In this document: one piece after another, positions 5,497 through 12,725 of the stretch
How positions within the stretch are numbered: position 1 is the first letter of the stretch
Layout: every line of letters starts with the position of its first letter
Assembly (NCBI GenBank): GCA_905210855.1
Contig: CAJLYL010000048.1
Span: forward strand, 1 to 12,725
Length of the DNA stretch: 12,725 bases
Direction of reading: 5' to 3'
Source: an uncultured Clostridia bacterium
GTDB taxonomy: Bacteria > Bacillota > Clostridia > UMGS1810
Position numbers and translations under genes: made by a program
Notes under the pieces: generated by a model
Database searches by the model: none
What the model saw: only the letters and a program-made list of their open reading frames with translations
Told to the model about the DNA's origin: nothing

Positions 5497-8400
5497 ATGT
5501 TTTATTCAAAAATTTTGTCCGAGCTGTCCGAGTATCGCATGATTGCCGAGCGCCTGTCCGAAAAGGACGGCGCGGTTCATGTGTACGGTGTGTCGGACAG
5601 TCGCAAAAGTCACTTGATATATTCGCTGTGTGAGCAATCGGGCGCCGGCAGGTGCCTGATTGTCGCATCGGACGAAACAGAAGCGGGAAGGATAAAGAAT
5701 GATTTATCGTTCTTTTTTTGTGATGAAATTTTTTACTTCCCGTCAAGGGAATACATTTTTTATGATGTGGACGCGGCAAACAGGAGCGAGGAATATAAGC
5801 GTCTGCGCACCGTTGCAAATCTTGACCGCGCAAAGGTTGTTGTGACCACCGCAAAAGCGCTTTTGCAATACACCGTGCCCGAAGATGTGTTCCGTAAATA
5901 CTGCCGCACCATATCTGTCGGCGATATCATCGGCGCGGACGAATTCTGCTCGTCCCTCGCCGAGAGCGGCTACAAACGCGTGCCGTCCGTCGAGAGTATG
6001 GGGCAGTTTGCAAGGCGCGGCTCTATAATCGACGTGTTCACGCCTGTATATGACAATCCGCTGCGAATAGAGCTTTTTGATGACGAGGTGGATTCTCTGC
6101 GCCTTTTTGACGCGCAGACCCAGATGTCGCTGAAGAATATCAATTCGTGCCGCATATGTCCGGCGAGAGAACTTATATATGACAATGACGGCGCGGCGGA
6201 GATTGTGAAGAAAATCAAGGCACAGAAAAATCTGAACCTCAACTCCGACGCGGAAAAAATCGCTCAGCAGCACTACATTGCCTCCGGCGACAAATATATG
6301 CCGTTTGTTTATGATGAGATAACTTCTCTGGTGGATTTATACAATGCCGACATGACGGTGTACGATGAGCCGGGAACTCTCAGTGAGGGTGCAAAGGCTT
6401 TCTGCGAGGAACAAAATGAGATAATATCGGCTATGCTCGAAAAAGGACTTTTCCCCAAGACAAAGCGTGAATATATGCTCACATATCCGCAGCTGACAGG
6501 CAGGATAGATCAAAAGACTCTTATCAGCATCAGCTCGCTTTCGTACTCAACGCCCGATTTTCGTCCAAAGGAGATTGTGGGTCTGAGTGCAAAGACAATG
6601 CAGAATTACAGCGGAAATATAGGCTTTTTGTGCGATGATATAGAATACTGGAAAAAAGCCGATTACCGCATAATCATAGTTGCCGGTTCGCAGGCTGCGG
6701 CGCAGTCGCTGCGCACCGCCCTTGCCGAGCGCGGCATAGAGGCGGCAATAATTACAGACTATGAAACCTTGCCGCCGTTCGGCACGGTCAGCATAGCCGA
6801 GGGCAGCTTAACAAAGGGATTTGAATATCCGTCCGCAAAGACGGCTGTTATCAGCGAGGCAGATATCTACACACACAGGAAAAAACGCACCCGAGAGAAA
6901 AAGACCGACGCCAAAAACCGCATAAAGAGCTTTGACGAGCTGAACAAGGGAGATTTTGTGGTTCACAATGTACACGGAATCGGTCAGTATGTCGGGCTGG
7001 AGCAGATAAAGAGCGACGGCGTGGTGAAGGATTTTCTCAAAATCCGCTACAAGGGCACGGATGTGCTCTATGTGCCGGCAAATCAGCTTGACGCCATACA
7101 CAAGTATGTGGGCGCATCGGAGGGCGGCACCGTTGCGCTGGACAGCTTAAACGGCGCCAAGTGGCAAAAAACCGTGAGCAAGGTTAAACAGAGCGTGGAA
7201 AAAATGGCGGAAAACCTCATCCGCCTGTACGCCGCGCGGCAGAATATCCAAGGTCACGTTTTTGGGCCGGATAGCGAGTGGCAAAAGGAGTTTGAGGACG
7301 ATTTTGGCTATGACGAAACTCCCGATCAGCTGCGCTGCATAGAGGAGGTCAAGTCGGACATGGAGCAGGGCAAGTGCATGGACAGACTGCTCTGCGGAGA
7401 CGTCGGCTACGGCAAAACGGAGGTTGCCCTGCGCGCCGCATTCAAGTGCGTTATGGGCGGAATGCAGGTGGCGTACCTTGTGCCGACAACACTCCTTGCC
7501 CAGCAGCATTACAACACATTTTCAGCCCGAATGAAGGATTACGGGGTCAACGTGGAGCTGCTGTGCAGATTTCGTTCCAAAAAGGAGCAGGCGGCAACGG
7601 TGGAAAGGCTCAAGCAAGGAAAAGCGGATGTCGTCATCGGCACTCACAGGCTGGTGTCAAAGGATATCGGATTTAAGAACCTCGGTTTGCTTATAATAGA
7701 CGAGGAACAGCGCTTCGGCGTGGGTCACAAAGAAAAACTCAAAGAGATGAAAGAAAGCGTGGATGTGCTCACACTGAGCGCAACCCCGATACCGCGCACG
7801 CTTAACATGGCTATGGTGGGCATACGCGACCTGAGCGTTATCGCCTCGCCTCCGCAGGACAGATATCCTGTGCAGACATTTGTAATGGAGCGCAGCGCCG
7901 ATGTGATAAAAAATGCAATTGAGCGCGAGATAGCGCGCGGCGGTCAGGTGTATTACCTCAGCAACAGGGTAGATAACATAGAGCGCAAGGCGGCAATGCT
8001 GCGTTCACTTGTGCCGGACGCGGTGATAGATGTTGCCCATGGGCAGATGACCGAAAGAGAGCTTGAGAACAAGATGCTCGATATGATAAACGGCGACACG
8101 GATATCCTGGTGTGCACGACCATTATAGAGACAGGCATAGACATTCCGAATGTCAATACCATGATTATAGACAACGCCGACAGACTCGGGCTGTCGCAGC
8201 TCTATCAGCTGCGCGGCAGAGTGGGGCGTTCCAATCGTCTTGCCTATGCGTACCTTATGTATGAGGGCGGCAAAGTGCTCGATGAAACCGCGCGCAAGCG
8301 GCTGTCTGCGATAAAAGAATTCACCGAGTTCGGCTCGGGATTCCGCATAGCCATGCGCGATCTTGAAATCCGCGGCGCGGGCAATCTTCTCGGCAGGGAA

Positions 8401-8949
8401 CAGCACGGCAACATGAATCTTGTCGGCTACGATATGTATTGCACCCTGCTCGGTGAGGCGGTGGCGCGGCTCAAGGGCGAGGATGTTAAGGAGACAGTCG
8501 AAACAATGGTTGACTTAAAGGTGGACGTGCACATTCCGCAGAGATACATTGACGAAGAGCAGCTGCGTTTTGAGTTCTACAAGAAGGCGTCGGACATCTG
8601 CAGTGAGGAGGATTACCTGAACTTGCAGTCGGAGCTGACGGACAGATTCGGCGATATGCCGCGCAGCGTGGAGAATCTTATAGAGTGTATGTACATCAAG
8701 TCGCTTGCGCAGAGGCTTAACATATCATCGATTGTGCGCAGCGACAAGGACATCCTTTTTATAATTGACGGTGAATTCAGCACCAGGGCGATTGTGGACA
8801 TCATGGAGGACTATCGTGGTAAAATAATGTTCTCTTCCGGCGAAAAATCGTATATCAGTTATAAATATGACGAAAAGTTTTTGACTAATATTAAAATTAT
8901 ATTACAAAAGCTCATAAAGATAACACAAGAGAACGATATGCAGTTATAA
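5497..8949 (+). CDS. mfd: Transcription-repair coupling factor Mfd
   Basis: Mfd is an ATP-driven DNA translocase that pushes RNA polymerase off lesions and recruits UvrA for nucleotide excision repair. About 1150 residues is the usual size. The first ~350 residues form the UvrB-like module (FPSREYIFYD, MGQFARRGSIIDVFTP). The RNA polymerase-interaction domain starts near residue 485 (GDFVVHNVHGIGQYVG). The RecG-like translocase core has Walker A GDVGYGKTEVALRAAF with Lys640, DEEQRFGVGHKE at 735-746, LSATPIPRTLNMAM, TTIIETGIDIPN and QLRGRVGRS. The C-terminal autoinhibitory domain follows. Three starts are close together (GTG 5488, ATG 5491, ATG 5497). AGAAAG at 5483-5488 has proper spacing only to 5497, though the site is weak and the N-terminus could be 2-3 residues longer. 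No break or missing motif is seen. Confidence 0.97.
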   Translation: MFYSKILSELSEYRMIAERLSEKDGAVHVYGVSDSRKSHLIYSLCEQSGAGRCLIVASDETEAGRIKNDLSFFFCDEIFYFPSREYIFYDVDAANRSEEYKRLRTVANLDRAKVVVTTAKALLQYTVPEDVFRKYCRTISVGDIIGADEFCSSLAESGYKRVPSVESMGQFARRGSIIDVFTPVYDNPLRIELFDDEVDSLRLFDAQTQMSLKNINSCRICPARELIYDNDGAAEIVKKIKAQKNLNLNSDAEKIAQQHYIASGDKYMPFVYDEITSLVDLYNADMTVYDEPGTLSEGAKAFCEEQNEIISAMLEKGLFPKTKREYMLTYPQLTGRIDQKTLISISSLSYSTPDFRPKEIVGLSAKTMQNYSGNIGFLCDDIEYWKKADYRIIIVAGSQAAAQSLRTALAERGIEAAIITDYETLPPFGTVSIAEGSLTKGFEYPSAKTAVISEADIYTHRKKRTREKKTDAKNRIKSFDELNKGDFVVHNVHGIGQYVGLEQIKSDGVVKDFLKIRYKGTDVLYVPANQLDAIHKYVGASEGGTVALDSLNGAKWQKTVSKVKQSVEKMAENLIRLYAARQNIQGHVFGPDSEWQKEFEDDFGYDETPDQLRCIEEVKSDMEQGKCMDRLLCGDVGYGKTEVALRAAFKCVMGGMQVAYLVPTTLLAQQHYNTFSARMKDYGVNVELLCRFRSKKEQAATVERLKQGKADVVIGTHRLVSKDIGFKNLGLLIIDEEQRFGVGHKEKLKEMKESVDVLTLSATPIPRTLNMAMVGIRDLSVIASPPQDRYPVQTFVMERSADVIKNAIEREIARGGQVYYLSNRVDNIERKAAMLRSLVPDAVIDVAHGQMTERELENKMLDMINGDTDILVCTTIIETGIDIPNVNTMIIDNADRLGLSQLYQLRGRVGRSNRLAYAYLMYEGGKVLDETARKRLSAIKEFTEFGSGFRIAMRDLEIRGAGNLLGREQHGNMNLVGYDMYCTLLGEAVARLKGEDVKETVETMVDLKVDVHIPQRYIDEEQLRFEFYKKASDICSEEDYLNLQSELTDRFGDMPRSVENLIECMYIKSLAQRLNISSIVRSDKDILFIIDGEFSTRAIVDIMEDYRGKIMFSSGEKSYISYKYDEKFLTNIKIILQKLIKITQENDMQL

Positions 8950-8986
8950 TTGTTATAACTATTAAAATCTACGAAAGGATGATATT

Positions 8987-10012
8987 ATGAAGAGATTTGG
9001 CAAAATACTTGCCGTCATGACGACCAGCATTGCAGCCGGTATTCTCGCCTCCTGCGTTGTCAAGAACACCAATCCGGCAGTCAGAGTCGGCGGCACCGAT
9101 ATGCCGGCGGACGAGTTCGCATACTATGTGTATATACAAAAATCACAGTCATTGCAGGAGGCAGGCGTGAGCACATCGGACGAGAGCGCGGCAAAGGCGT
9201 ACTGGAATGAAAAGACCGACGGCAAGAGAAACATCGACATAGCCGTGGACAAGGCTGTTGACGAGGCGGCAAAGCTCCTTGTCCGCTACAACAAGGCGAT
9301 TGAGGCGGGAATAGAATTTACATCGGATGACGAAAGTCAGCTTGCAAGCCAGATTGAGAGTATGAAGCAGCAGGCGGGCGGCGAGGCTGCTTATCAGAAC
9401 CAGCTCAAGGCGCTCGGCACTACTCCGACCGCGTTTGAGAGCCTTTACAAGAAGAACATGATTGTCAACAAGCTGACGGACAAGCTTGTTGAGGACGGCA
9501 CTATATCGGTGTCCGAAGATGAGGTAAAGGATTATATCAAAAATAATTATATAAAGGCGGAGCATATTCTCTTCCTCACTCAGGATTCCAACACGGGCGA
9601 GGCGCTTGACGACGAGACAATCGCTCAGAAAAAGCAGACTGCGGAGGATACGCTCACCAAGATTAAAAACGGTGCAAACTTTGAGGAACTTATGAATGAG
9701 CTTAGCGAGGATACCGGTCTTGCGTCATATCCGGACGGATACGAATTTACCAAGGGGCAGATGGTTCCTCAGTTTGAGGAAGCGGCTTTTGCTCTGGGAG
9801 AGAATGAAGTCAGCGACATTGTGGAGACGTCTTACGGTTATCACATCATAAAGAGACTCCCGTTTGAGATAACGGACGAAAAGATTAATGAATATAAGGA
9901 CGATGCCGAAAAGGCGTGTCAGTCCGACAAGCTTGACAAACTCACGGATGAGTGGAAGAGTCAGACAGAGGTAAAAAGCTTTAAATCCGTTTTAAAAACT
10001 TTCAAAAAATAA
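8987..10012 (+). CDS. PrsA-like foldase lipoprotein with parvulin (PpiC) domain
   Basis: This is an exported peptidyl-prolyl cis-trans isomerase, expected on the outer face of the membrane, where it would help secreted proteins fold. The N-terminus has a lysine/arginine start, a hydrophobic stretch and the lipobox L20-A21-S22-C23, predicting cleavage and lipidation at Cys23. The middle (about 35-185) is a SurA/PrsA-like helical chaperone region. The parvulin domain runs from about 189 to 291, starting KAEHILFL and ending with YGYHIIKRLP. It includes GLASYPDGYEFTKGQMVPQF and FALGENEVSDIVET, which fit the PpiC pattern. The 341 residues are normal for the family. AAAGGATG precedes the ATG at 8987. 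It is the last gene of the operon: mfd ends 37 bases before it and a terminator follows 12 bases after its stop. A peptidylprolyl isomerase after mfd is, as I recall, common in clostridia. Confidence 0.92.
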   Translation: MKRFGKILAVMTTSIAAGILASCVVKNTNPAVRVGGTDMPADEFAYYVYIQKSQSLQEAGVSTSDESAAKAYWNEKTDGKRNIDIAVDKAVDEAAKLLVRYNKAIEAGIEFTSDDESQLASQIESMKQQAGGEAAYQNQLKALGTTPTAFESLYKKNMIVNKLTDKLVEDGTISVSEDEVKDYIKNNYIKAEHILFLTQDSNTGEALDDETIAQKKQTAEDTLTKIKNGANFEELMNELSEDTGLASYPDGYEFTKGQMVPQFEEAAFALGENEVSDIVETSYGYHIIKRLPFEITDEKINEYKDDAEKACQSDKLDKLTDEWKSQTEVKSFKSVLKTFKK

Positions 10013-10024
10013 TTGATTTTTGAG

Positions 10025-10062
10025 CTTCCGCGGCACTTTAATCTGCTGCGGAAGTTTTTTTT
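10025..10062 (+). terminator. Strong intrinsic terminator ending the glmU-to-foldase operon
   Basis: An 11-bp stem with one G-U pair (10025-10035 with 10044-10054; CTTCCGC/GCGGAAG at the base) carries an 8-base loop and is followed by eight T residues (10055-10062). It lies just after the foldase stop codon. Confidence 0.92.
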
Positions 10063-10114
10063 AGGATTTGACGAAAAGCACTGCTGCCATACATTTTTTA
10101 CATGGCGTGAATGA

Positions 10115-10143
10115 TTGATTTTTCGCGTGTTTTGTGGTACAAT
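10115..10143 (+). promoter_or_regulatory. Sigma-A-type promoter of the DUF3737 gene unit
   Basis: TTGATT (10115-10120) and TACAAT (10138-10143) are spaced by 17 bases. Transcription would begin near 10150, giving a leader of about 36 bases before ATG 10186. It follows the terminator at 10025-10062, so it opens a separate transcription unit. Confidence 0.75.
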
Positions 10144-10185
10144 GTCATTAATGATCATAGACAGTCATACTTTGAGGTGATACAA

Positions 10186-11022
10186 ATGGAGATAAAACAA
10201 AAATTTCTGACAGGTGAACGCGCCATGTTTGGTGCGCACGGCTGCGATATAAACGACACTGTTTTTGATGCCGGCGAATCTCCGCTTAAACACAGCTCGG
10301 ACATAAAACTTGCCGGCAGTATGTTCAAGTGGAAGTATCCGCTGTGGTATTCAAAGAACATAGACATGAAAAACTGTACGCTTTTTGCCGCGGCACGTGC
10401 AGGTATTTGGTATACCGACAATATATCGGTATCTGACACCGTGATAGAAGCGCCGAAGACTTTTCGCCGCGCAAACGGCATAAGGCTGAACAACGTCATG
10501 TTCTCCGACGCGGCGGAAACGCTGTGGAATTGCAGCATGATTGACATAAAACACGTATCGGCAAAAGGCGACTATTTTGCCATGAACAGCAGCGACATCA
10601 CGGCAGACGATTTTAAACTTGTCGGCAACTACTGCTTTGACGGATCAAAAAATGTCACGCTGCATAATGCCGTCATGCTCAGCAAGGATTCATTCTGGAA
10701 TTGTGAAAATGTCACCGTGAAAGATTCATTCATATCGGGCGAGTACCTCGGCTGGAACTCAAAAAACCTTGTGTTCGAGAACTGCACCGTAGAGAGTTTG
10801 CAGGGAATGTGCTATATAGACAACCTTGTTATGAAAAACTGCAAACTGATAAATACAATGCTCGCTTTTGAGTATTCCACGGTAGATGCCGACATAACCG
10901 GCAGTATAGACAGTGTGTTCAATCCCTCGGGCGGAATTATAAGAGCGGAGAGCATAGGCGAGCTGACGGTAAGCAAGGATAGGGTTGACCCGTCAAAAAC
11001 AAAAATTGTTTGCAGAGGATAG
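10186..11022 (+). CDS. DUF3737 family protein, predicted right-handed beta-helix
   Basis: I recognise this as a DUF3737 family protein, whose function is not known to me. The ATG at 10186 has GAGGTG six bases upstream and gives 278 residues. The in-frame GTG/ATG codons further upstream (10111 onward) fall inside the promoter and are rejected as starts. The sequence opens EIKQKFLTGERAMFGAHGC and then shows an imperfect ladder of short strands, each ending with N/S/D-rich turns: YSKNIDMKNCTLF, YTDNISVSDTVI, CSMIDIKHVSA, NSSDITADDFKL, GSKNVTLHNAVM, CENVTVKDSFI, NSKNLVFENCTV, IDNLVMKNCKL. That periodicity, roughly 20 residues, is typical of parallel beta-helices such as those of polysaccharide-acting or scaffold proteins. 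There is no signal peptide or membrane segment, so it is probably cytoplasmic. Its stop codon overlaps the Shine-Dalgarno of the next gene, tying it to a PLP enzyme. Confidence 0.85.
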   Translation: MEIKQKFLTGERAMFGAHGCDINDTVFDAGESPLKHSSDIKLAGSMFKWKYPLWYSKNIDMKNCTLFAAARAGIWYTDNISVSDTVIEAPKTFRRANGIRLNNVMFSDAAETLWNCSMIDIKHVSAKGDYFAMNSSDITADDFKLVGNYCFDGSKNVTLHNAVMLSKDSFWNCENVTVKDSFISGEYLGWNSKNLVFENCTVESLQGMCYIDNLVMKNCKLINTMLAFEYSTVDADITGSIDSVFNPSGGIIRAESIGELTVSKDRVDPSKTKIVCRG

Positions 11023-11031
11023 GAGAATATA

Positions 11032-12189
11032 ATGGACTTTGATTTTGATACAGTTATTAACAGGAAAGGAACAAATTCGCTGAAATGGGACACCGCGGCT
11101 GAGGGAGAACTGCCCATGTGGGTTGCGGATATGGATTTTGCCGCAGCGCCGTGCATTGCCGAGGCAATATCAAAAAGGCTCAATAACGGAGTGTTCGGTT
11201 ACAGTGTGATACCCGATGATTGGTATTATGCGTACATGAGCTGGTGGAGAAAACGTCACGAATTTGAGATGCGAAAAGACCGCCTTGCGTTTTGCACGGG
11301 CGTTGTGCCGGCAATATCGAGCGCTGTGCGCGCGTTTACTCTTCCGGCGGAAAATGTGCTTGTGCTCACTCCGGTGTACAATATATTTTTTAATTCAATA
11401 GTAAACAACGGGCGCAATGTTCTTGAATGCCCGCTTGAAAAATCATGGGGAGAGTACAGAATTAATTTCAGCGACCTTGAGCAAAAGCTCGCTCATCCGC
11501 AGACTGCCATGATGATTATGTGCAATCCGCAGAATCCATCGGGCAGAGTGTGGGATAGGGAGACTTTGTCCAAGATAGGCAGCCTGTGCCAAAAATACGG
11601 CGTGGTTGTCGTTAGTGACGAAATTCACTGCGATCTTACAAATCCGGGTGTTTCGTACACGCCGTTTGCGTCTGCGTCATCTGTCTGCCGCAACATCAGC
11701 GTCACCTGCCTTGCTCCCACCAAGGCATTTAATATTGCCGGCATTCAGACTGCGGCTGTGTATGCGGAAAACGACAGGCTTTTCAGCAGGATTAACCGTG
11801 CCATAAACACAGACGAGGTTGCCGAGCCGAACTGTTTTGCCGTGGACGCGGCAATCGCGGCTTTCACGCAGGGCGGCGAGTGGCTTGACGCCCTCAGAAG
11901 CTATATATACGGCAACAAAACCGAGGTTGTTTCGTTTATCGGCAAGAACATTCCTTCTCTTTCTGTATCTGTAAACGATTCGACTTATCTTCTTTGGATA
12001 GATGTCAGCAGATTCGGTATGCGCTCCGACGCTTTTGCCGACTCTGTGAGAAAAAACAGCGGCTTGTATCTTTCATCGGGTTCACAATACCGCGGCGACG
12101 GTTCGGACTATGTTCGCATGAATGTGGCGTGTCCGCGCTCGGTTCTCAGGGACGGTCTTGAGAGACTGCTGAAAGGTATAGATGATTGA
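11032..12189 (+). CDS. MalY/PatB family PLP-dependent aminotransferase / C-S (cystathionine beta-) lyase
   Basis: This is a fold-type I PLP enzyme. Members of this subfamily cleave cystathionine or cysteine to a thiol or sulfide, pyruvate and ammonia, or act as aminotransferases. The 385 residues are of normal length. The MalY/PatB hallmark WVADMDF lies near residue 30. FGYSVIPDDWYYAYMSWW, TPVYNIFF, NPQNPSGR (165-172), SDEIHCDL (Asp196) and APTKAFNIAG with the PLP-binding Lys231 follow, and the carboxylate-binding Arg is at about 362 in YVRMN. AGGAG at 11021-11025 overlaps the stop of the preceding gene and stands 6 bases before the ATG, so the two genes are likely translationally coupled. 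Many relatives have SPSKTFN at the lysine site; the APTKAFN variant here keeps the lysine. The exact substrate cannot be told from sequence. Confidence 0.9.
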   Translation: MDFDFDTVINRKGTNSLKWDTAAEGELPMWVADMDFAAAPCIAEAISKRLNNGVFGYSVIPDDWYYAYMSWWRKRHEFEMRKDRLAFCTGVVPAISSAVRAFTLPAENVLVLTPVYNIFFNSIVNNGRNVLECPLEKSWGEYRINFSDLEQKLAHPQTAMMIMCNPQNPSGRVWDRETLSKIGSLCQKYGVVVVSDEIHCDLTNPGVSYTPFASASSVCRNISVTCLAPTKAFNIAGIQTAAVYAENDRLFSRINRAINTDEVAEPNCFAVDAAIAAFTQGGEWLDALRSYIYGNKTEVVSFIGKNIPSLSVSVNDSTYLLWIDVSRFGMRSDAFADSVRKNSGLYLSSGSQYRGDGSDYVRMNVACPRSVLRDGLERLLKGIDD

Positions 12190-12207
12190 CGGAGGGCTTG
12201 TGCGAAT

Positions 12208-12725
12208 ATGAAAAAGTTTTTCTGCATTTGCATTTTTCTCATTGCCCTGACGGTTGCTGCAAATGCAGCCTCGGGCGATATCGCAGGCGATTATTACGCC
12301 ACGGATATTGTAACAACGCTGAACGGCGCGAGGATAGATGCCGTAAATGTCGGCGGCAAGACTCTCATCTGCGCCGACGATATGCATTTTTACAGTTTTA
12401 ATGCGTGGTGGGATCCGGAGGAGAGAACTCTCAGGGTTGACGAGACTGCACACGCGGCAAACGGCGAACCGCCGCAGATTGCCGACAGCGCTGTGCCGAG
12501 CGGAACTGTCATCGGTAAGTATTACGATACCGACATCGTGACCTATATTAACGGCAGACGGATTGAAGCATATAACACCGGCGGCAGAACATATATTCCG
12601 GCGGAGCTTTTGGCAGACTGCGGCTTTGATGTGGCATGGGACGGGGCGGCGCGCCGTCTCGATATAGTCAGTCCCATGCGCGCAAACTATGTGTATTCCG
12701 TGCCGCTCGCCTTTGAAAGCACACA
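12208..12725 (+). CDS. Secreted protein with two copper-amine-oxidase-N-like domains (runs off right edge)
   Basis: The frame is open from ATG at 12208 to the window edge, 172 complete codons. Residues 1-20 form a signal peptide (KK, hydrophobic core, cleavage after AANA). Two tandem copies of a ~52-residue module follow: 27-78, starting GDYYATDIVTTLNG, and 103-154, starting GKYYDTDIVTYINGRRIEAY. Each has a beta-hairpin, a GGKT/GGRT-(Y/L)I turn and an ending like WDPEERTLRVD or WDGAARRLDIV. This pattern matches the copper amine oxidase N-terminal-like (stalk) domain common in clostridial secreted proteins; it does not imply oxidase activity. A short G/P-rich linker joins the modules. GGAGGG at 12191-12196 is 11 bases before the ATG, a slightly long spacing. 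It lies 18 bases after the PLP-enzyme stop, probably in the same unit. The function of the missing C-terminal part is unknown. Confidence 0.85.
   Translation, partial: MKKFFCICIFLIALTVAANAASGDIAGDYYATDIVTTLNGARIDAVNVGGKTLICADDMHFYSFNAWWDPEERTLRVDETAHAANGEPPQIADSAVPSGTVIGKYYDTDIVTYINGRRIEAYNTGGRTYIPAELLADCGFDVAWDGAARRLDIVSPMRANYVYSVPLAFEST

Noticed and set aside
4829..5854. A 341-codon open frame antisense to pth and the start of mfd.
   Set aside because: It overlaps two well-supported conserved genes on the other strand and its translation resembles no protein family.
10086..10106. GCCAT/ATGGC inverted repeat upstream of the DUF3737 promoter, a possible operator.
   Set aside because: Only five base pairs around an A/T spacer; too short to distinguish from chance.

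Overview
The window looks like chromosome from an endospore-forming member of the Clostridia (Firmicutes), probably a gut-type Oscillospiraceae/Eubacteriales relative. The reasons are the forespore sigma factor SigG, the glmU-prs-pth-mfd gene order shared with Bacillus and clostridia, purine-rich Shine-Dalgarno sites with several TTG starts, frequent ATA/AGA/AGG codons in moderately GC-rich genes, and AT-rich intergenic DNA. The lineage is inference from content; no rRNA is present.

Left part (1-2535), mostly minus strand: the first 196 codons of argH (argininosuccinate lyase) run off the left edge. Its promoter is embedded in a near-perfect inverted repeat. Next is a decayed gene (755-1182) that I read as the N- and C-terminal ends of a HipA-like protein joined by a large internal deletion with a frame change. 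Its promoter, ribosome binding site and terminator are still intact. Then comes sigG, whose upstream region contains a ~150-bp palindromic, cloverleaf-forming repeat (2174-2324).

Centre (2446-10062), plus strand: a compact housekeeping operon glmU-prs-pth-mfd-foldase lipoprotein. It has one recognisable sigma-A-type promoter in front and one strong intrinsic terminator behind. The genes supply UDP-GlcNAc, PRPP, peptidyl-tRNA recycling, transcription-coupled repair and extracytoplasmic protein folding. The order matches the Bacillus spoVG-glmU-prs-ctc-pth-fin-mfd region, but ctc and fin are absent between the genes and a PrsA-like lipoprotein follows mfd.

Right part (10115-12725), plus strand: a second transcription unit starts at its own promoter. 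It carries a DUF3737 beta-helix protein of unknown function, a translationally coupled MalY/PatB-type PLP enzyme, and the start of a secreted protein with two tandem copper-amine-oxidase-N-like domains that runs off the right edge.

I found no rRNA, tRNA, CRISPR array, complete insertion sequence or phage gene. Most of the window is conserved core genome. The less ordinary items are the cloverleaf repeat upstream of sigG, the deleted HipA-like gene, the argH promoter palindrome and the DUF3737/PatB gene pair.
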